From positions 1,674,001 through 1,738,000 of the forward strand of contig NZ_JAATJN010000001.1 of assembly GCF_011927955.1 (NCBI RefSeq): a stretch of 64,000 nucleotides of DNA, in the 5' to 3' direction. Of this stretch, positions 8,932 through 18,233 are shown in pieces. Position 1 is the stretch's first letter, and every line of letters starts with the position of its first letter. A program made the translations under genes and the position numbers. Under the pieces are notes generated by a model, which was not told where the DNA came from, searched no databases, and saw nothing but the letters and a program-made list of their open reading frames with translations. The stretch is from Brevibacterium marinum. GTDB lineage: Bacteria; Actinomycetota; Actinomycetes; Actinomycetales; Brevibacteriaceae.

Positions 8932-9735
8932 ATGAGAATTCCATTCCCGGTCAAAGCCGTTCTCAGTGCCATAGTCTGCGCGGTTCTGGCTTTCGTCTAT
9001 ATTCCCTTGATCATCGTCGTCATCAACTCCTTCAACGCCAGCCAGTCTCTCGGCTGGCCCCCGCAGTCCTTCACCTTCGAATGGTGGATCAGGGCGTTCA
9101 GCGACCGGGGCGCGCTGTCTGCGTTGGGGACGAGTCTCCTCGTTGCAGCGTGCGCGACAGTGATCGCACTCGTCCTCGGCACGCTTGCGTCACTGGCGCT
9201 CGACCGATTCGAATTCTTCGGCAAGGAAGCGGTGAACCTGCTCGTCGTTCTGCCGATTGCGCTGCCGGGGATCATCACCGGTATCGCGTTGAACAACGCA
9301 TTCACGACCATGCTCGGGTGGAAACTCGGCCTGCTCACCGTGATCACAGCGCATGCGACATTCTGCATCGTCACGATCTACAACAATGTCTTTGCCAGGA
9401 TGCGCAGACTCTCCGGAAACCTCCGCGACGCGGCGATGGACCTCGGGGCGGATTCCTTCACCACGTTCCGTCTCGTCACCTTCCCTCAGCTGCGTAGCGC
9501 GCTGCTCGCCGGTGGCTTGCTCGCATTCGGACTCTCATTCGACGAGATCATCGTCACGCAGTTCACCGCAGGGGCCGGTGTGCAGACCCTGCCGATCTGG
9601 ATCTTCGACAATATGTTCAGACCCAATCAGGCTCCGATCGTCAATGTCATCGCGACATTCCTCGTCATCGTCTCGATCATTCCGATCATGCTGGCGAACA
9701 AGATCGGAGGCAAGGCAGCCACCGGGGCAGCCTGA
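8932..9735 (+). CDS. ABC transporter permease, PotC-like
   Basis: Second permease subunit, 267 residues with about six hydrophobic helices. Its ATPase-contact loop reads RDAAMDLGADSFTTF near residues 163-177, the PotC-like form of the EAA motif. It ends the importer operon that starts at 5775. No catabolic gene follows, so the substrate is not revealed by downstream enzymes. Confidence 0.9.
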   Translation: MRIPFPVKAVLSAIVCAVLAFVYIPLIIVVINSFNASQSLGWPPQSFTFEWWIRAFSDRGALSALGTSLLVAACATVIALVLGTLASLALDRFEFFGKEAVNLLVVLPIALPGIITGIALNNAFTTMLGWKLGLLTVITAHATFCIVTIYNNVFARMRRLSGNLRDAAMDLGADSFTTFRLVTFPQLRSALLAGGLLAFGLSFDEIIVTQFTAGAGVQTLPIWIFDNMFRPNQAPIVNVIATFLVIVSIIPIMLANKIGGKAATGAA

Positions 9736-9915
9736 TCGCCAACGTCATCTTTCAACTGTGCGCAGTACAGTGGCAGGGTATCGAATACCGCAATTCATGA
9801 ACAGAGGCGCACATGAATGAACCCGACGCGATCATTCGAGCTTTTCGACCGGTTCTTGGCCACGAGAAGGGTCTCGCTTCACGGTCGTCGCCAGCTCAGC
9901 ACTCGCGTAGCGTAG

Positions 9916-10740
9916 ATGAGTGAGTCCGAAGCGGCCGCCGCCGCGAACGCGGCCACGAACTCTACGACGTTCGAAGTCGTAGCGCGGGCCGGCTTCGCAA
10001 TGAATGGCGTGCTTCATGTGCTGATAGGCGTCATCTCGATTCGAGTCGCGACCGGTCACGGTGGGAAACCGACTGAGGCGAGTGTCATGACCGAGGTCGC
10101 CGACCTGCCTGAGGGGTTCCTCGTGCTCTGGGCTGCGTTTCTGACTTTCGCAGCTCTGGCGGTCTGGCAAACGTTGGAGGTCGTGTTCGGCCACCGATAC
10201 CGGTCCACACACAACCGCGTCATCCAAAAGGGGAGCTCGATCGGACTGACCGTCATCTATATCGCCCTCGCGGTTGCCACTGCGACGTTCGCGCTAGGCG
10301 GGTCCGACAGCAGAAGCCGTGCAAAGAAGTCGCACCTCAGCTTGGAATTGATGCAAACGCTGCAAGGGCGGCTGATGCTGGCCGCAGTCGGTGCGGTGAT
10401 ATTCGGCTTCGGTGTATTCTTCATCGTCAAAGGCATCCGGCGCGGCCATCGTAAGAACCTGAAAACCACGGACGGAGGATTCGGGACGACAGCCGTCATC
10501 CTTGGCGCTATCGGCTATCCAGCAAAAGGCGCAATCGTCTGCTTCGCCGGAGCGCTCGTGGCCTATTCGGCCTTCGCCTTCGACCCGTCAAAGGCCGAAG
10601 GCGTCGGTGCCGTGTTCCAAACCATGCGCCAGCAGCAGTTCGGGCCCGCATTGCTGACCGCAGCGGGCTGTGGGCTCATCAGCTATGGGCTCTACCTGGG
10701 TTGCCGGGCGAAGATCGGCACGATGGCAAACGACTATTGA
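9916..10740 (+). CDS. DUF1206 family membrane protein
   Basis: Membrane protein of 274 residues with six hydrophobic helices arranged as three similar two-helix units, the organisation of DUF1206 proteins. The first unit begins with ARAGFAMNGVLHVLIG, and comparable Gly-rich helix starts occur near residues 115 and 190. An Ala/Ser/Asn-rich cytoplasmic lead precedes it. The biochemical function of the family is unknown. It stands alone on the plus strand; a gap of 180 bases separates it from the importer operon, in which I see no hairpin or RNA gene. Confidence 0.8.
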   Translation: MSESEAAAAANAATNSTTFEVVARAGFAMNGVLHVLIGVISIRVATGHGGKPTEASVMTEVADLPEGFLVLWAAFLTFAALAVWQTLEVVFGHRYRSTHNRVIQKGSSIGLTVIYIALAVATATFALGGSDSRSRAKKSHLSLELMQTLQGRLMLAAVGAVIFGFGVFFIVKGIRRGHRKNLKTTDGGFGTTAVILGAIGYPAKGAIVCFAGALVAYSAFAFDPSKAEGVGAVFQTMRQQQFGPALLTAAGCGLISYGLYLGCRAKIGTMANDY

Positions 10741-10784
10741 ACGATCAATAGCCAGACAGATGTGCCAACACTAGACTGATTCGC

Positions 10785-11132
10785 ATGGATGAACGCCCCC
10801 GCGAACGTCTTGACCCCACCAAGATCCGCGATCAGCCCGCGCTCAGGAGTTCGTCCGGAACGGTGTGGATCGTCTCGGGCGGACTGTTTCTGCTCGTCAT
10901 TGCCATCGTGCTGGCATGGGTCTTCGTCAGCAGCGGAACAGCAGCGCCGCTCGTGATCGCGACCGGCGCTGTCGTCGCTGGGCTCTACGTTGTGCTGCTG
11001 CTCGTCCGATTCCTGGTCCGACCCGGCAAGGTGCGGCTGCGAATCATGGCCGCGGCGATGATCGGCATGGCACTGATCGCGGTCCTCGGGCTGTTGGCGA
11101 GCGTGGGAGCCGAATCAGTCAGCCTCCGGTGA
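10785..11132 (+). CDS. Small three-helix membrane protein, unknown function
   Basis: A 115-residue protein with a charged lead of about 25 residues (MDERPRERLDPTKIRD) and three hydrophobic segments at roughly residues 29-50, 54-73 and 84-107. Short basic loops between them predict an inner-membrane location. It begins 44 bases after the DUF1206 gene and ends 18 bases before the convergent MFS gene. I do not recognise a family. A leaderless or weakly led start is possible, because no good ribosome-binding site is visible before ATG 10785. Confidence 0.65.
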   Translation: MDERPRERLDPTKIRDQPALRSSSGTVWIVSGGLFLLVIAIVLAWVFVSSGTAAPLVIATGAVVAGLYVVLLLVRFLVRPGKVRLRIMAAAMIGMALIAVLGLLASVGAESVSLR

Positions 11133-11150
11133 AGCCGACGAGGTGTCCGT

Positions 11151-12506
11151 TCAGTTCCGTTCGTTGGAGTATCGTCTGCCCTGATCGAGCAGTGCCCCGA
11201 TGGCCACAAGCACACCGGCGATCACGAGCACCCAGCCGACTCCGGTCGTGGAATTGCTCGGCGACGACACTACCAGCGACAAGGCACCCAGCGGTGCCAG
11301 TCCGCCGGCCACTGCGGTGCCGATCTCGCGTGCGGTGCCGACACCTGCAGACCTTGCTTCAGGTGGGAATTGGCGAGAGAGGAACGATCCTTGGGCGGAG
11401 AACATCATCGGCGCCAGCACGCCCGTGCCAATCGCGATGGCGAGGTAGACCATGAACGTGCTCGACTCCTGAAGCAGGGCGAGGAAGACGAAAGCGAAGA
11501 CTGCGGAAAGGACGCCGCCAGTCATGATCACTGTCTTCGAACCGAACTTGTCGCACATTTCCCCGAAGGCCGGGACGGTGACGATGGCGACCATTCCCGC
11601 CACCATGACTGCTCCGGAGGTGACGTTGGCCGAGACTCCTTGGAACTCGTCGAGATAGGCCAGCGAAAACGTTTTGAAGATGTAGCTCACCGCGTTGTAA
11701 CCGATGGCGATGATGAAGACGACTGCCAGGGGGCGCCAGTGATGGACGAAGACATCGAAGAACTTCGGCGCAGCCTTCTCCTCATTCTCAATCTTCTCTT
11801 CGACTTTCTGCTCGAATTCCGGAGACTCCGGCAGGGAAGACCGGATCCACATGCCGACGGCGACGAGGATAACGGAGATGATGAACGGAATCCGCCATCC
11901 GCCGGACATGAGGAACTCATCGCCTTGCAAGGTCAGGATGAAGATCGTTGCCGAGGAGAGCACGAGTCCGATGTTGAGACCGAGTGCCGGCCACGCGCCC
12001 TGGCGCCCGCGGCGTGATTCGTGCGCATGCTCGTAGGAGTTCACCGCTGCGGAGGCGTATTCGGCGCCGGCCCCCATGCCCTGGAACACTCGCAGGGCCA
12101 CCAACAGGACCGGTGCCCACACCCCGATGCTGGCGTAGGTGGGGAGGAGGCCGATGCAGCAGGTGGAGATGCCCATGAGAGCAAAGGTGATCACCAGCAC
12201 TTTCTTTCGCCCCAGGCGATCCCCGAGGTGGCCGAAGACGATGCCGCCGATGGGGCGGGCAATGAATCCGACGGCGAATGTTGCGAAGGCCGAGAGAGTG
12301 CCTGCTTGGCTGTCACCCGCCGGAAAGAAGATTGTGCCGAACACGATAGACGCCATCGTTGCGTACAGGTAGAAGTCGTACCATTCGACCGTGGTGCCGA
12401 CAATGGTGGCGACGGCGACTTTGCGCAGTCGCTTCTTCTCATCTTGCGGGCCTTCATCGAGGACGCGCAGCGGCTGGGAGTTCGCCTCGTTGCGAATAGT
12501 GTTCAT
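11151..12506 (-). CDS. MHS-family MFS transporter (metabolite:H+ symporter)
   Basis: A 451-residue, 12-helix transporter. The loop after helix 2 reads FGHLGDRLGRKKVL, typical of the ProP/KgtP/ShiA group, and helix 4 carries MGAGAEYASA where the family has GxGxGGE. It is five bases downstream of the L-2-hydroxyglutarate oxidase gene on the same strand, so the two form an operon. Members of this group import dicarboxylates, shikimate or betaines. With the neighbouring oxidase, an organic acid such as L-2-hydroxyglutarate or 2-oxoglutarate is a reasonable but unproven substrate. Confidence 0.88.
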   Translation of the reverse strand: MNTIRNEANSQPLRVLDEGPQDEKKRLRKVAVATIVGTTVEWYDFYLYATMASIVFGTIFFPAGDSQAGTLSAFATFAVGFIARPIGGIVFGHLGDRLGRKKVLVITFALMGISTCCIGLLPTYASIGVWAPVLLVALRVFQGMGAGAEYASAAVNSYEHAHESRRGRQGAWPALGLNIGLVLSSATIFILTLQGDEFLMSGGWRIPFIISVILVAVGMWIRSSLPESPEFEQKVEEKIENEEKAAPKFFDVFVHHWRPLAVVFIIAIGYNAVSYIFKTFSLAYLDEFQGVSANVTSGAVMVAGMVAIVTVPAFGEMCDKFGSKTVIMTGGVLSAVFAFVFLALLQESSTFMVYLAIAIGTGVLAPMMFSAQGSFLSRQFPPEARSAGVGTAREIGTAVAGGLAPLGALSLVVSSPSNSTTGVGWVLVIAGVLVAIGALLDQGRRYSNERN

Positions 12507-12511
12507 GCGGA

Positions 12512-13801
12512 TCAGTTGTCTTTCTGTTCTGAGTTCGGTGTAGACGGAGCGAGGTTCTGGGCTTCGGTGACGACGTCGAGGATGTGCTCGGCGATGGCCA
12601 TCGACGAGGTGGCCCCGGGCGACGGGGCATTGCGGATGAGGGTGGCGCGTCCCTGCTGCTCGATGACGAAGTCGTCGAGCAATTCGCCGTCAGCATCCAT
12701 GGCCTGGGCTCGGATGCCGCGGGGGATAGGCTTCGAAACGGCACCTCTTAGGGAAGGCACGTATTCTGCTGCCCCTGCCAGGAACTTCTTCCGTGAGAGC
12801 ACGGCACCGAATTCGTGCACAGCGGCCTTCATGTTCTGTGCTGCGAACTTCCAGAAAGCGAGGTTTGAGGCCACTCGTATGCTGTCCTTCACTCCGATTT
12901 TCCACCCCGAATAGTTCTCTCGTCCGAAGGACAGGAAGGCGTTGGGGCCAATGAGCATCTCACCGTCGACGCGTTTGGTCAGGTGCACGCCGAGGAACGG
13001 ATAGGCGGGATCCGGCACCGGATAGACCAAGCCGTTGAGGATGGTTCGGTGTTTGGGCTCCAGTTGGGAGTACTGTCCGAAGAACGGCACGATCGTCGGG
13101 TGGGCAGCTCCGCCGGCCATCTTTGCGACCCGGTCGGACTGCAATCCTGCGCAGGCGATGACGAAATCGAACGATTCGACGTGCTTCGTGCGGTCGCCTC
13201 GGCGGGTTGAGCTGTCGACGGTTGTGACGGTGCAGCCGTTGGCCTGGATGTCGATGTCGACAACTTCAGAATTGAGATGGATGGTGCCGCCGTGTGCGCG
13301 TACGTCGTCGACGAACGACCGGGTGATGGCAGCGTAATCGGTGATTGCGGTGTGAGGCGAATGCAGGGCGAGCCGGCCGACGGAATTGGGCTCGATCTCT
13401 CGGATTCTCTCGGGGCCGATGAGTTCGACGTCCGGCACTCCGTTGGCCACGGCCCTTTCGTGGATCTTGCGCAGTCGCTCTTCTTCGTCGGCATGCAGTG
13501 CGACGACGATCTTGCCGCACTCGTCGTAGGGGAGGTCGTTTACCGTTGCGTAGTCTCGGAGCAGATTGACTCCACGGCGGCACAGTCGGGCCTTGAGACT
13601 GCCCGGTTCGTAGTAGAGCCCAGCGTGAACCACACCGGAGTTGTGCCCTGACTGATGGGCAGCCACGTGGTCAGCCTTTTCGTACACGGTGACCAGGGCA
13701 TCGGGATAGCGCTGAGTGATCTCCCGGGCGATGGCGGCCCCATTTATTCCGGCGCCGATCACTGCGAATGATCGTCGTGTGCCCTGCTTGTGTTCTGTCA
13801 T
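12512..13801 (-). CDS. lhgO: L-2-hydroxyglutarate oxidase/dehydrogenase
   Basis: FAD enzyme that oxidises L-2-hydroxyglutarate to 2-oxoglutarate. The N-terminal dinucleotide-binding motif is VIGAGINGAAIAREI near residue 12, followed by an E of the FAD ribose site (VYEKADHVA) and the family hallmark HNSGVVHAGLYY. The 429-residue length matches LhgO/YgaF. I start at ATG 13801; the longer frame adds only six residues. It is followed by an MHS transporter and preceded by a perfect palindrome and a GntR gene, a typical regulated organic-acid catabolic unit. Electrons may go to oxygen or the quinone pool; the sequence does not decide this. Confidence 0.9.
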   Translation of the reverse strand: MTEHKQGTRRSFAVIGAGINGAAIAREITQRYPDALVTVYEKADHVAAHQSGHNSGVVHAGLYYEPGSLKARLCRRGVNLLRDYATVNDLPYDECGKIVVALHADEEERLRKIHERAVANGVPDVELIGPERIREIEPNSVGRLALHSPHTAITDYAAITRSFVDDVRAHGGTIHLNSEVVDIDIQANGCTVTTVDSSTRRGDRTKHVESFDFVIACAGLQSDRVAKMAGGAAHPTIVPFFGQYSQLEPKHRTILNGLVYPVPDPAYPFLGVHLTKRVDGEMLIGPNAFLSFGRENYSGWKIGVKDSIRVASNLAFWKFAAQNMKAAVHEFGAVLSRKKFLAGAAEYVPSLRGAVSKPIPRGIRAQAMDADGELLDDFVIEQQGRATLIRNAPSPGATSSMAIAEHILDVVTEAQNLAPSTPNSEQKDN

Positions 13802-13914
13802 CGTGTACCTGTTTCCCACCCGGTAGTCCGTGTGTCCGGTTCTGCTCGTCTCAAGCGCCGCTCGGTGCAGGCGGTGAGACTCGCACCACAGCAGCTTTCA
13901 GGTAGCCTAACAGC

Positions 13915-13931
13915 TTGCATGTAGCATGCAA
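13915..13931. promoter_or_regulatory. Probable GntR operator upstream of lhgO
   Basis: A perfect palindrome: TTGCATG and CATGCAA separated by TAG. It lies between the end of the GntR gene (13971) and the start of lhgO (13801), about 115 bases upstream of the lhgO start, so it would control the lhgO-transporter unit. The arm spacing fits an FCD-type GntR dimer, most simply the one encoded just upstream. Confidence 0.7.
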
Positions 13932-13970
13932 CTCGTCAGGCGTCGCTACACCAGTGGAGATATGTGCTGC

Positions 13971-14681
13971 TCAGTCGGAGATCCACGCGAGTCGAGCCCG
14001 CAGGTCATGCTCGCCGAACTCCGGGCGCCGACGGGTTTCCTGGTTGATGAGCGTCTCGGCGGTGTTGTAGATATGACGTCGCATCGCCGCCGCAGCCGCC
14101 TCGGGATGTTGAGCCATGATCGCGTCGAAGATGTCGACGTGATCAGCAAAGCATTCTTGGCACGAGCGAGATGTCGGAACAGTGCCCACACCAGTCTGCA
14201 GAACCATATTGCGCTGCTCGTGCAGGACATCAGCGGCACGGGTGTTGCCTGCCATCGCAAGCACTGCGGAATGGAAATCACGATCGGCGCGCAGCGTAGC
14301 TTCGGGGTCGTCGGTGTCGGCGGCGATCTTGAAATCTGCGTACTGGGCGTCGAGGTTCTTTCGTGCGTCCCTATCCGGGTTCAGCGCGGCTTTGCGAGCG
14401 AGTGGAACCTCGATGATCATCCGCAGTTCGAAGCCGTCGATGAGTGACTCGATATCGGTCTCGAGAATCCGGATGCCGCGATTCGGTTCGATGCTCACGA
14501 GGCCGAGGCGAGCGAGTTCGGCCGTGGCTTCGCGCACAGGCGTGCGGGAAACCCCAAGCCACTCGCCGAGGGCTGTGGCCGAATGAAGGCTTCCAGTGGG
14601 CAGCTCGCCGGCAACGATGGCTTGGCGCAACCGGTCTGTGGTCTGTTGGGTCAGCGTCGGCCCGCGGTTGACGATGGACAT
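13971..14681 (-). CDS. GntR-family regulator (FCD type) of the lhgO unit
   Basis: A 236-residue transcription factor. The winged helix covers about residues 8-75 and includes ALGEWLGVSRTPVREA, the standard recognition helix. The rest is an all-helical FCD effector domain with acidic and His residues (ERDFHSAVLAMAGN-type segment near residue 130) that usually bind a metal and an organic-acid ligand. I start at ATG 14681; the longer frame to 14771 lacks homology. It lies on the same strand upstream of lhgO with the palindrome at 13915 between them. The ligand is likely 2-hydroxyglutarate or a related acid, by context. Confidence 0.86.
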   Translation of the reverse strand: MSIVNRGPTLTQQTTDRLRQAIVAGELPTGSLHSATALGEWLGVSRTPVREATAELARLGLVSIEPNRGIRILETDIESLIDGFELRMIIEVPLARKAALNPDRDARKNLDAQYADFKIAADTDDPEATLRADRDFHSAVLAMAGNTRAADVLHEQRNMVLQTGVGTVPTSRSCQECFADHVDIFDAIMAQHPEAAAAAMRRHIYNTAETLINQETRRRPEFGEHDLRARLAWISD

Positions 14682-14780
14682 GCTTCGATTCTGCCATGCC
14701 GCAGACGCGACGACCGCCAGCGGTCCGTGTGAGTGGGAATTCGGTTGTGTGCGGTTCCGAGAACCGCACACTCGAATAGC

Positions 14781-16511
14781 TCAGCTGCTGGTCGAGTAGA
14801 CCGTGCGCGAGCCTTCGGAGCCCGCTCGGCTGCAGTTGCGCTTCCGGGTCTCCGGGCTCGTGCCCCGAGCCTCGGAGACCTTCCGGCCGCCGCGGTTCCC
14901 ACGGGTGCCGTCGTTGCCGCGGCTGCGCTGGGCGCGTGCAGGAGGGCGGCCCTCCTGCGAACTCGCGGCGCTGTGTCCTCGACCGGATTGACCGGTGCGG
15001 GTCGCTTCGCCACCGCGGCTGTTCTCAGCGCCACGACTGTTGCTGCCGTTGCCGCCACGACTCGTCTCTCCACCGCGGCCGTTCCCTCCACCGCGACCGC
15101 CACGGCGTCGCCGGGAGGAGCGTTTCCCACTCTGGCCCGGCTCCGTCTTCTTCTTCGGCTGCGGTGTCTCCTTCGGCTCCGGGGCGACGAAGGCCGCGGT
15201 TTCACCGACGAGTTCGGCCACCTCGGCGGATTCGACTGTCACCTTCTTCGGGCTGACCTTGATGGCGGCCTTGCGCAGCAGGGCCAGGGTGTCCTTGCGC
15301 TCTTCGGGCACCATGACCGTCACGACTTCACCGGAGCTGCCGGCACGGGCGGTGCGACCGGAGCGGTGGAGGTAGGCCTTGTGCTCGGTCGGCGGGTCCA
15401 CATGGACGACGAGCTCGACGGAGTCGACGTGGACACCTCGGGCGGCGACGTCCGTGGCCACGAGCACGCGCACATCCCCGTCGCTGAACGCCGCGAGGTT
15501 CCGGTCGCGCGCTCCTTGTGACAGGTTGCCGTGCAGATCGACGGCCGGAATGCCCTGGGCCGTGAGCTGGCGGGCGAAGCGCTTCGCTCGGTGCTTGGTG
15601 CGGGTGAAGAGGATGCGGCGGCCGGTGCCGGAGGCCAGCTTGTGGATCAGTTCGTTCTTCTCATCCACGGGCACCTCGAACAGGTGGTGGGTCATGGCCG
15701 AGACGTGGGAGGAGGGGTCGTCGACGGAGTGGAGCACCTCGTTGTGGAGGAACCGGCGGACCAGCTTGTTCACGTCATTGTCCAAGGTGGCGGAGAAGAA
15801 CATCCGCTGACCGTCGGCCGGTGTCTTCGCGAGAATGCGAGTGACACCGGGGAGGAACCCCATGTCTGACATATGGTCGGCCTCGTCGAGGACCGTGACT
15901 TCGATGTCCTCCAGGGAGACAAGCCCCTGCTGGAGCAGGTCTTCGAGTCGTCCCGGGCAGGCGATGACGATGTCCACCCCTGCGTTGAGTGCGGTTTCCT
16001 GGCGCTTCTGCTTCACTCCGCCGAAGATGGTCGTGGTCGTCATGCCGTAGGCCTGGGCCAACGGGTCGACCACGTCAGTGATCTGGGTCGCGAGTTCACG
16101 TGTGGGCGCCAGGATGAGACCCCGTGGAGGGCGACCCTTCCTGCGGCCGGCCGACTCGGAGGCCGCGAGGCGAACCACCATGGGGATCGCGAAGGCGAGC
16201 GTCTTGCCGGAGCCGGTCTTCCCTCTGCCCAGCACGTCACGACCGGCGAGGGTATCCGGAAGGGTGTCCTGCTGGATGGGGAATGCCTGGGTCTTGCCCT
16301 CTGCCTGGAGATGCTTGGTCAGCTCAGCAGGAACGCCGAGCTCGGTGAAGGAGACTGGGGCGGCATTTCCGCTCTCCGGCGCCGCGCCTTGTGTCGGAGT
16401 ATTGCTTGTGGTTCGGGGCTTGGATGATCGTCTCCTCCTGGAGGAGGCACGTGTGCTTTGGGTATTGGTTGAAGTGGTGATGGAATGGCCCTTCGACGTG
16501 CCGGAGGGCAA
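14781..16511 (-). CDS. DEAD-box ATP-dependent RNA helicase
   Basis: Unwinds RNA, probably in ribosome assembly, mRNA decay or cold adaptation. After a Ser/Arg/Thr-rich lead of about 50 residues the Q motif (FTELGVP, then AFPIQQ) appears, then motif I GKTGSGKT, motif II VLDEADHM, motif III SATL, and motif VI HRSGRTARAG. The last roughly 130 residues are Arg/Gly/Ser-rich with RGG and RGGN repeats, a disordered RNA-binding tail. Total length 576 residues fits RhlE/DeaD-like actinobacterial helicases. I kept the ATG at 16511, the only one before the core. About 270 bases upstream of it (16512-16785) hold no gene. Confidence 0.93.
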   Translation of the reverse strand: MPSGTSKGHSITTSTNTQSTRASSRRRRSSKPRTTSNTPTQGAAPESGNAAPVSFTELGVPAELTKHLQAEGKTQAFPIQQDTLPDTLAGRDVLGRGKTGSGKTLAFAIPMVVRLAASESAGRRKGRPPRGLILAPTRELATQITDVVDPLAQAYGMTTTTIFGGVKQKRQETALNAGVDIVIACPGRLEDLLQQGLVSLEDIEVTVLDEADHMSDMGFLPGVTRILAKTPADGQRMFFSATLDNDVNKLVRRFLHNEVLHSVDDPSSHVSAMTHHLFEVPVDEKNELIHKLASGTGRRILFTRTKHRAKRFARQLTAQGIPAVDLHGNLSQGARDRNLAAFSDGDVRVLVATDVAARGVHVDSVELVVHVDPPTEHKAYLHRSGRTARAGSSGEVVTVMVPEERKDTLALLRKAAIKVSPKKVTVESAEVAELVGETAAFVAPEPKETPQPKKKTEPGQSGKRSSRRRRGGRGGGNGRGGETSRGGNGSNSRGAENSRGGEATRTGQSGRGHSAASSQEGRPPARAQRSRGNDGTRGNRGGRKVSEARGTSPETRKRNCSRAGSEGSRTVYSTSS

Positions 16512-16785
16512 GCTGCCGCCATCGAATGGTGACGCTCAGCCGCTTCCGGGCAAGGTGTGGGAACGACGTTTGACGTTCTCGATCGCCGAGAGAAAGTGGC
16601 TTCGCAATCATGCGCCGGAAATCATTCACGGCCGCAGAGACGAGACGTCCTGACGACGCAGGGAACCCTGGGTGCGGGTTCGCAAGTGGTACCAGCATAC
16701 ATCCCTCGGAGCTGTCGGTTCCACATGGGCCTGCCACATCGGCCTTCCACCTGGGGCTCTGGCCGCATGCGATCGGGCGCGCCGA

Positions 16786-18030
16786 TCACACGGCCTTGGT
16801 CTCCGACTGTGCCTCGACTGTCGACGGACGCTCGACCTTTGACGGGCGTTCGACTGTCGACTGCGCCTTGACCTGCGACGGACGCTCGACCTTCGGAGGT
16901 ACCGCCTCGGGCAGGTCGTCGAGTCCGTCATCGATGGGGGAGCGGGTGGCATCTTCGAGCGTGAGTCCGGCGGTGTCCAGCTTCGGTCGCATCCGGTCGG
17001 GAAGCGAGGTGTCGACGATGTCCGCGGGCTGCCGACGTCGCTTCGGCCAATTGCCGGTGACCCGTGCGCCGAGCGTCACAGAGGCCCAGCCGATGACCAT
17101 GCCGGCGATGTCGTCGGCGATGTAGTGCCACCCGAAGTAGAGCGTGGCCACAACCGTGACCCCGAAGAAGATCCAGGCCGCGGTCCTTGTCAGCTGTCTC
17201 CGCGCAGTGCGCTCCAGGAAGAGCGCGGCGGCGAATGTCACGGATACATGCAGTGAGGCGAAGGCGGCCACCCCCTGGATCGACTCGCTGGTGGCCGGGG
17301 CGGCAAGGAAGTCGAGCCGGTTGGCGAGCAGGACCTCCTGCAGTTCGCCGACACCGGTTTCGGGGAGCCGACTGTACGAACTGGGGTGGGTGAAGACCGG
17401 CCCCAGCGAGGGCAGGATGTAGTAGCTGACGGTGCCGAGCACCCAGTTGAGACACAGCGTCGTCGAATACCAGGCGCCGATGGCGAGGTTGCGACTGAAG
17501 ATGAGGACGACGCCGAGGCTGATGGGAACGAGCGGAAGGTAGGAGAGGTAGACGACAGAGAGGAACTCAGCCATGATGTCCGTGCCGAAGAGACCATGCA
17601 GGATCATCGCAGGGTCGTGCCCTCCGCTCAGCCAATGGTCTAACCGCAGAAGGTCCTGATCGAACAGGGTGCCTTCGCGAAAGATCGGAAGGACGTTTTT
17701 GAGGTTCCGGTAGCCGATGTAGCAGATGTAGAAGCTCAGCAGACCAGCACCGATGCACAGGAACCGGTGGGCATTCCACTCCTCCTTCACGACCTCTCGG
17801 ATCGTGGTCGGCAGCTGTCTCCAGCCGCTTCTGCGCAGCGCATCCACGACGAGCCCCGCGCCGATGATCAGCAGAGCCATCAGCGGCAGACGGACAAATG
17901 AGGGCCCGAGGAAGCCATCGGGGTCCTTGAGCGGAACATCGAGATAGAGCGACGAGACTACGGCTGCTGCGCCGACAACGATGGAGAGTCCCAGGGCGAA
18001 TGCGTATGGCCACTGTCGGATCTGAGTCAT
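16786..18030 (-). CDS. PAP2/AUR1-like inner-membrane phosphatase or phosphotransferase
   Basis: Multi-span membrane protein, 414 residues with about eight helices. The PAP2 active-site pieces are recognisable: FASLHVS (His of motif 2 region) and GWHYIADDIAG (motif 3 His plus Asp), as in the AUR1/inositolphosphotransferase branch. These proteins move phospho-head-groups of lipids. ATG 18030 is chosen because hydrophobic sequence starts right after it. The last about 80 residues are cytoplasmic and end in five hexapeptide repeats built on VERPS and VxAQS. Exact substrate unknown. Confidence 0.8.
   Translation of the reverse strand: MTQIRQWPYAFALGLSIVVGAAAVVSSLYLDVPLKDPDGFLGPSFVRLPLMALLIIGAGLVVDALRRSGWRQLPTTIREVVKEEWNAHRFLCIGAGLLSFYICYIGYRNLKNVLPIFREGTLFDQDLLRLDHWLSGGHDPAMILHGLFGTDIMAEFLSVVYLSYLPLVPISLGVVLIFSRNLAIGAWYSTTLCLNWVLGTVSYYILPSLGPVFTHPSSYSRLPETGVGELQEVLLANRLDFLAAPATSESIQGVAAFASLHVSVTFAAALFLERTARRQLTRTAAWIFFGVTVVATLYFGWHYIADDIAGMVIGWASVTLGARVTGNWPKRRRQPADIVDTSLPDRMRPKLDTAGLTLEDATRSPIDDGLDDLPEAVPPKVERPSQVKAQSTVERPSKVERPSTVEAQSETKAV
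16801..16890 (-). repeat. Five tandem 18-bp units in the PAP2 gene tail
   Basis: Consecutive 18-base units at 16873-16890, 16855-16872, 16837-16854, 16819-16836 and 16801-16818 encode VERPSQ, VKAQST, VERPSK, VERPST and VEAQSE. They form the extreme C-terminus of the membrane protein. Confidence 0.9.
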
Positions 18031-18233
18031 CGGCACAGAATATTGTCCTTTGTTGATGCGACGATCCGAATTCTCTTGACAGACCCTGATGGGCATCGTG
18101 GCGGCGATCACGAGATCCGATCATCCGAGGCAGGCGGAATCTGGGTGGTTGCCGTCGCTCTGACGAGGGTTCCCTCCTGCTGAGGGCAGGTCCACAATGG
18201 CGGAGAAGGCGATTTCTGCTCGCGTGCAGCCGC

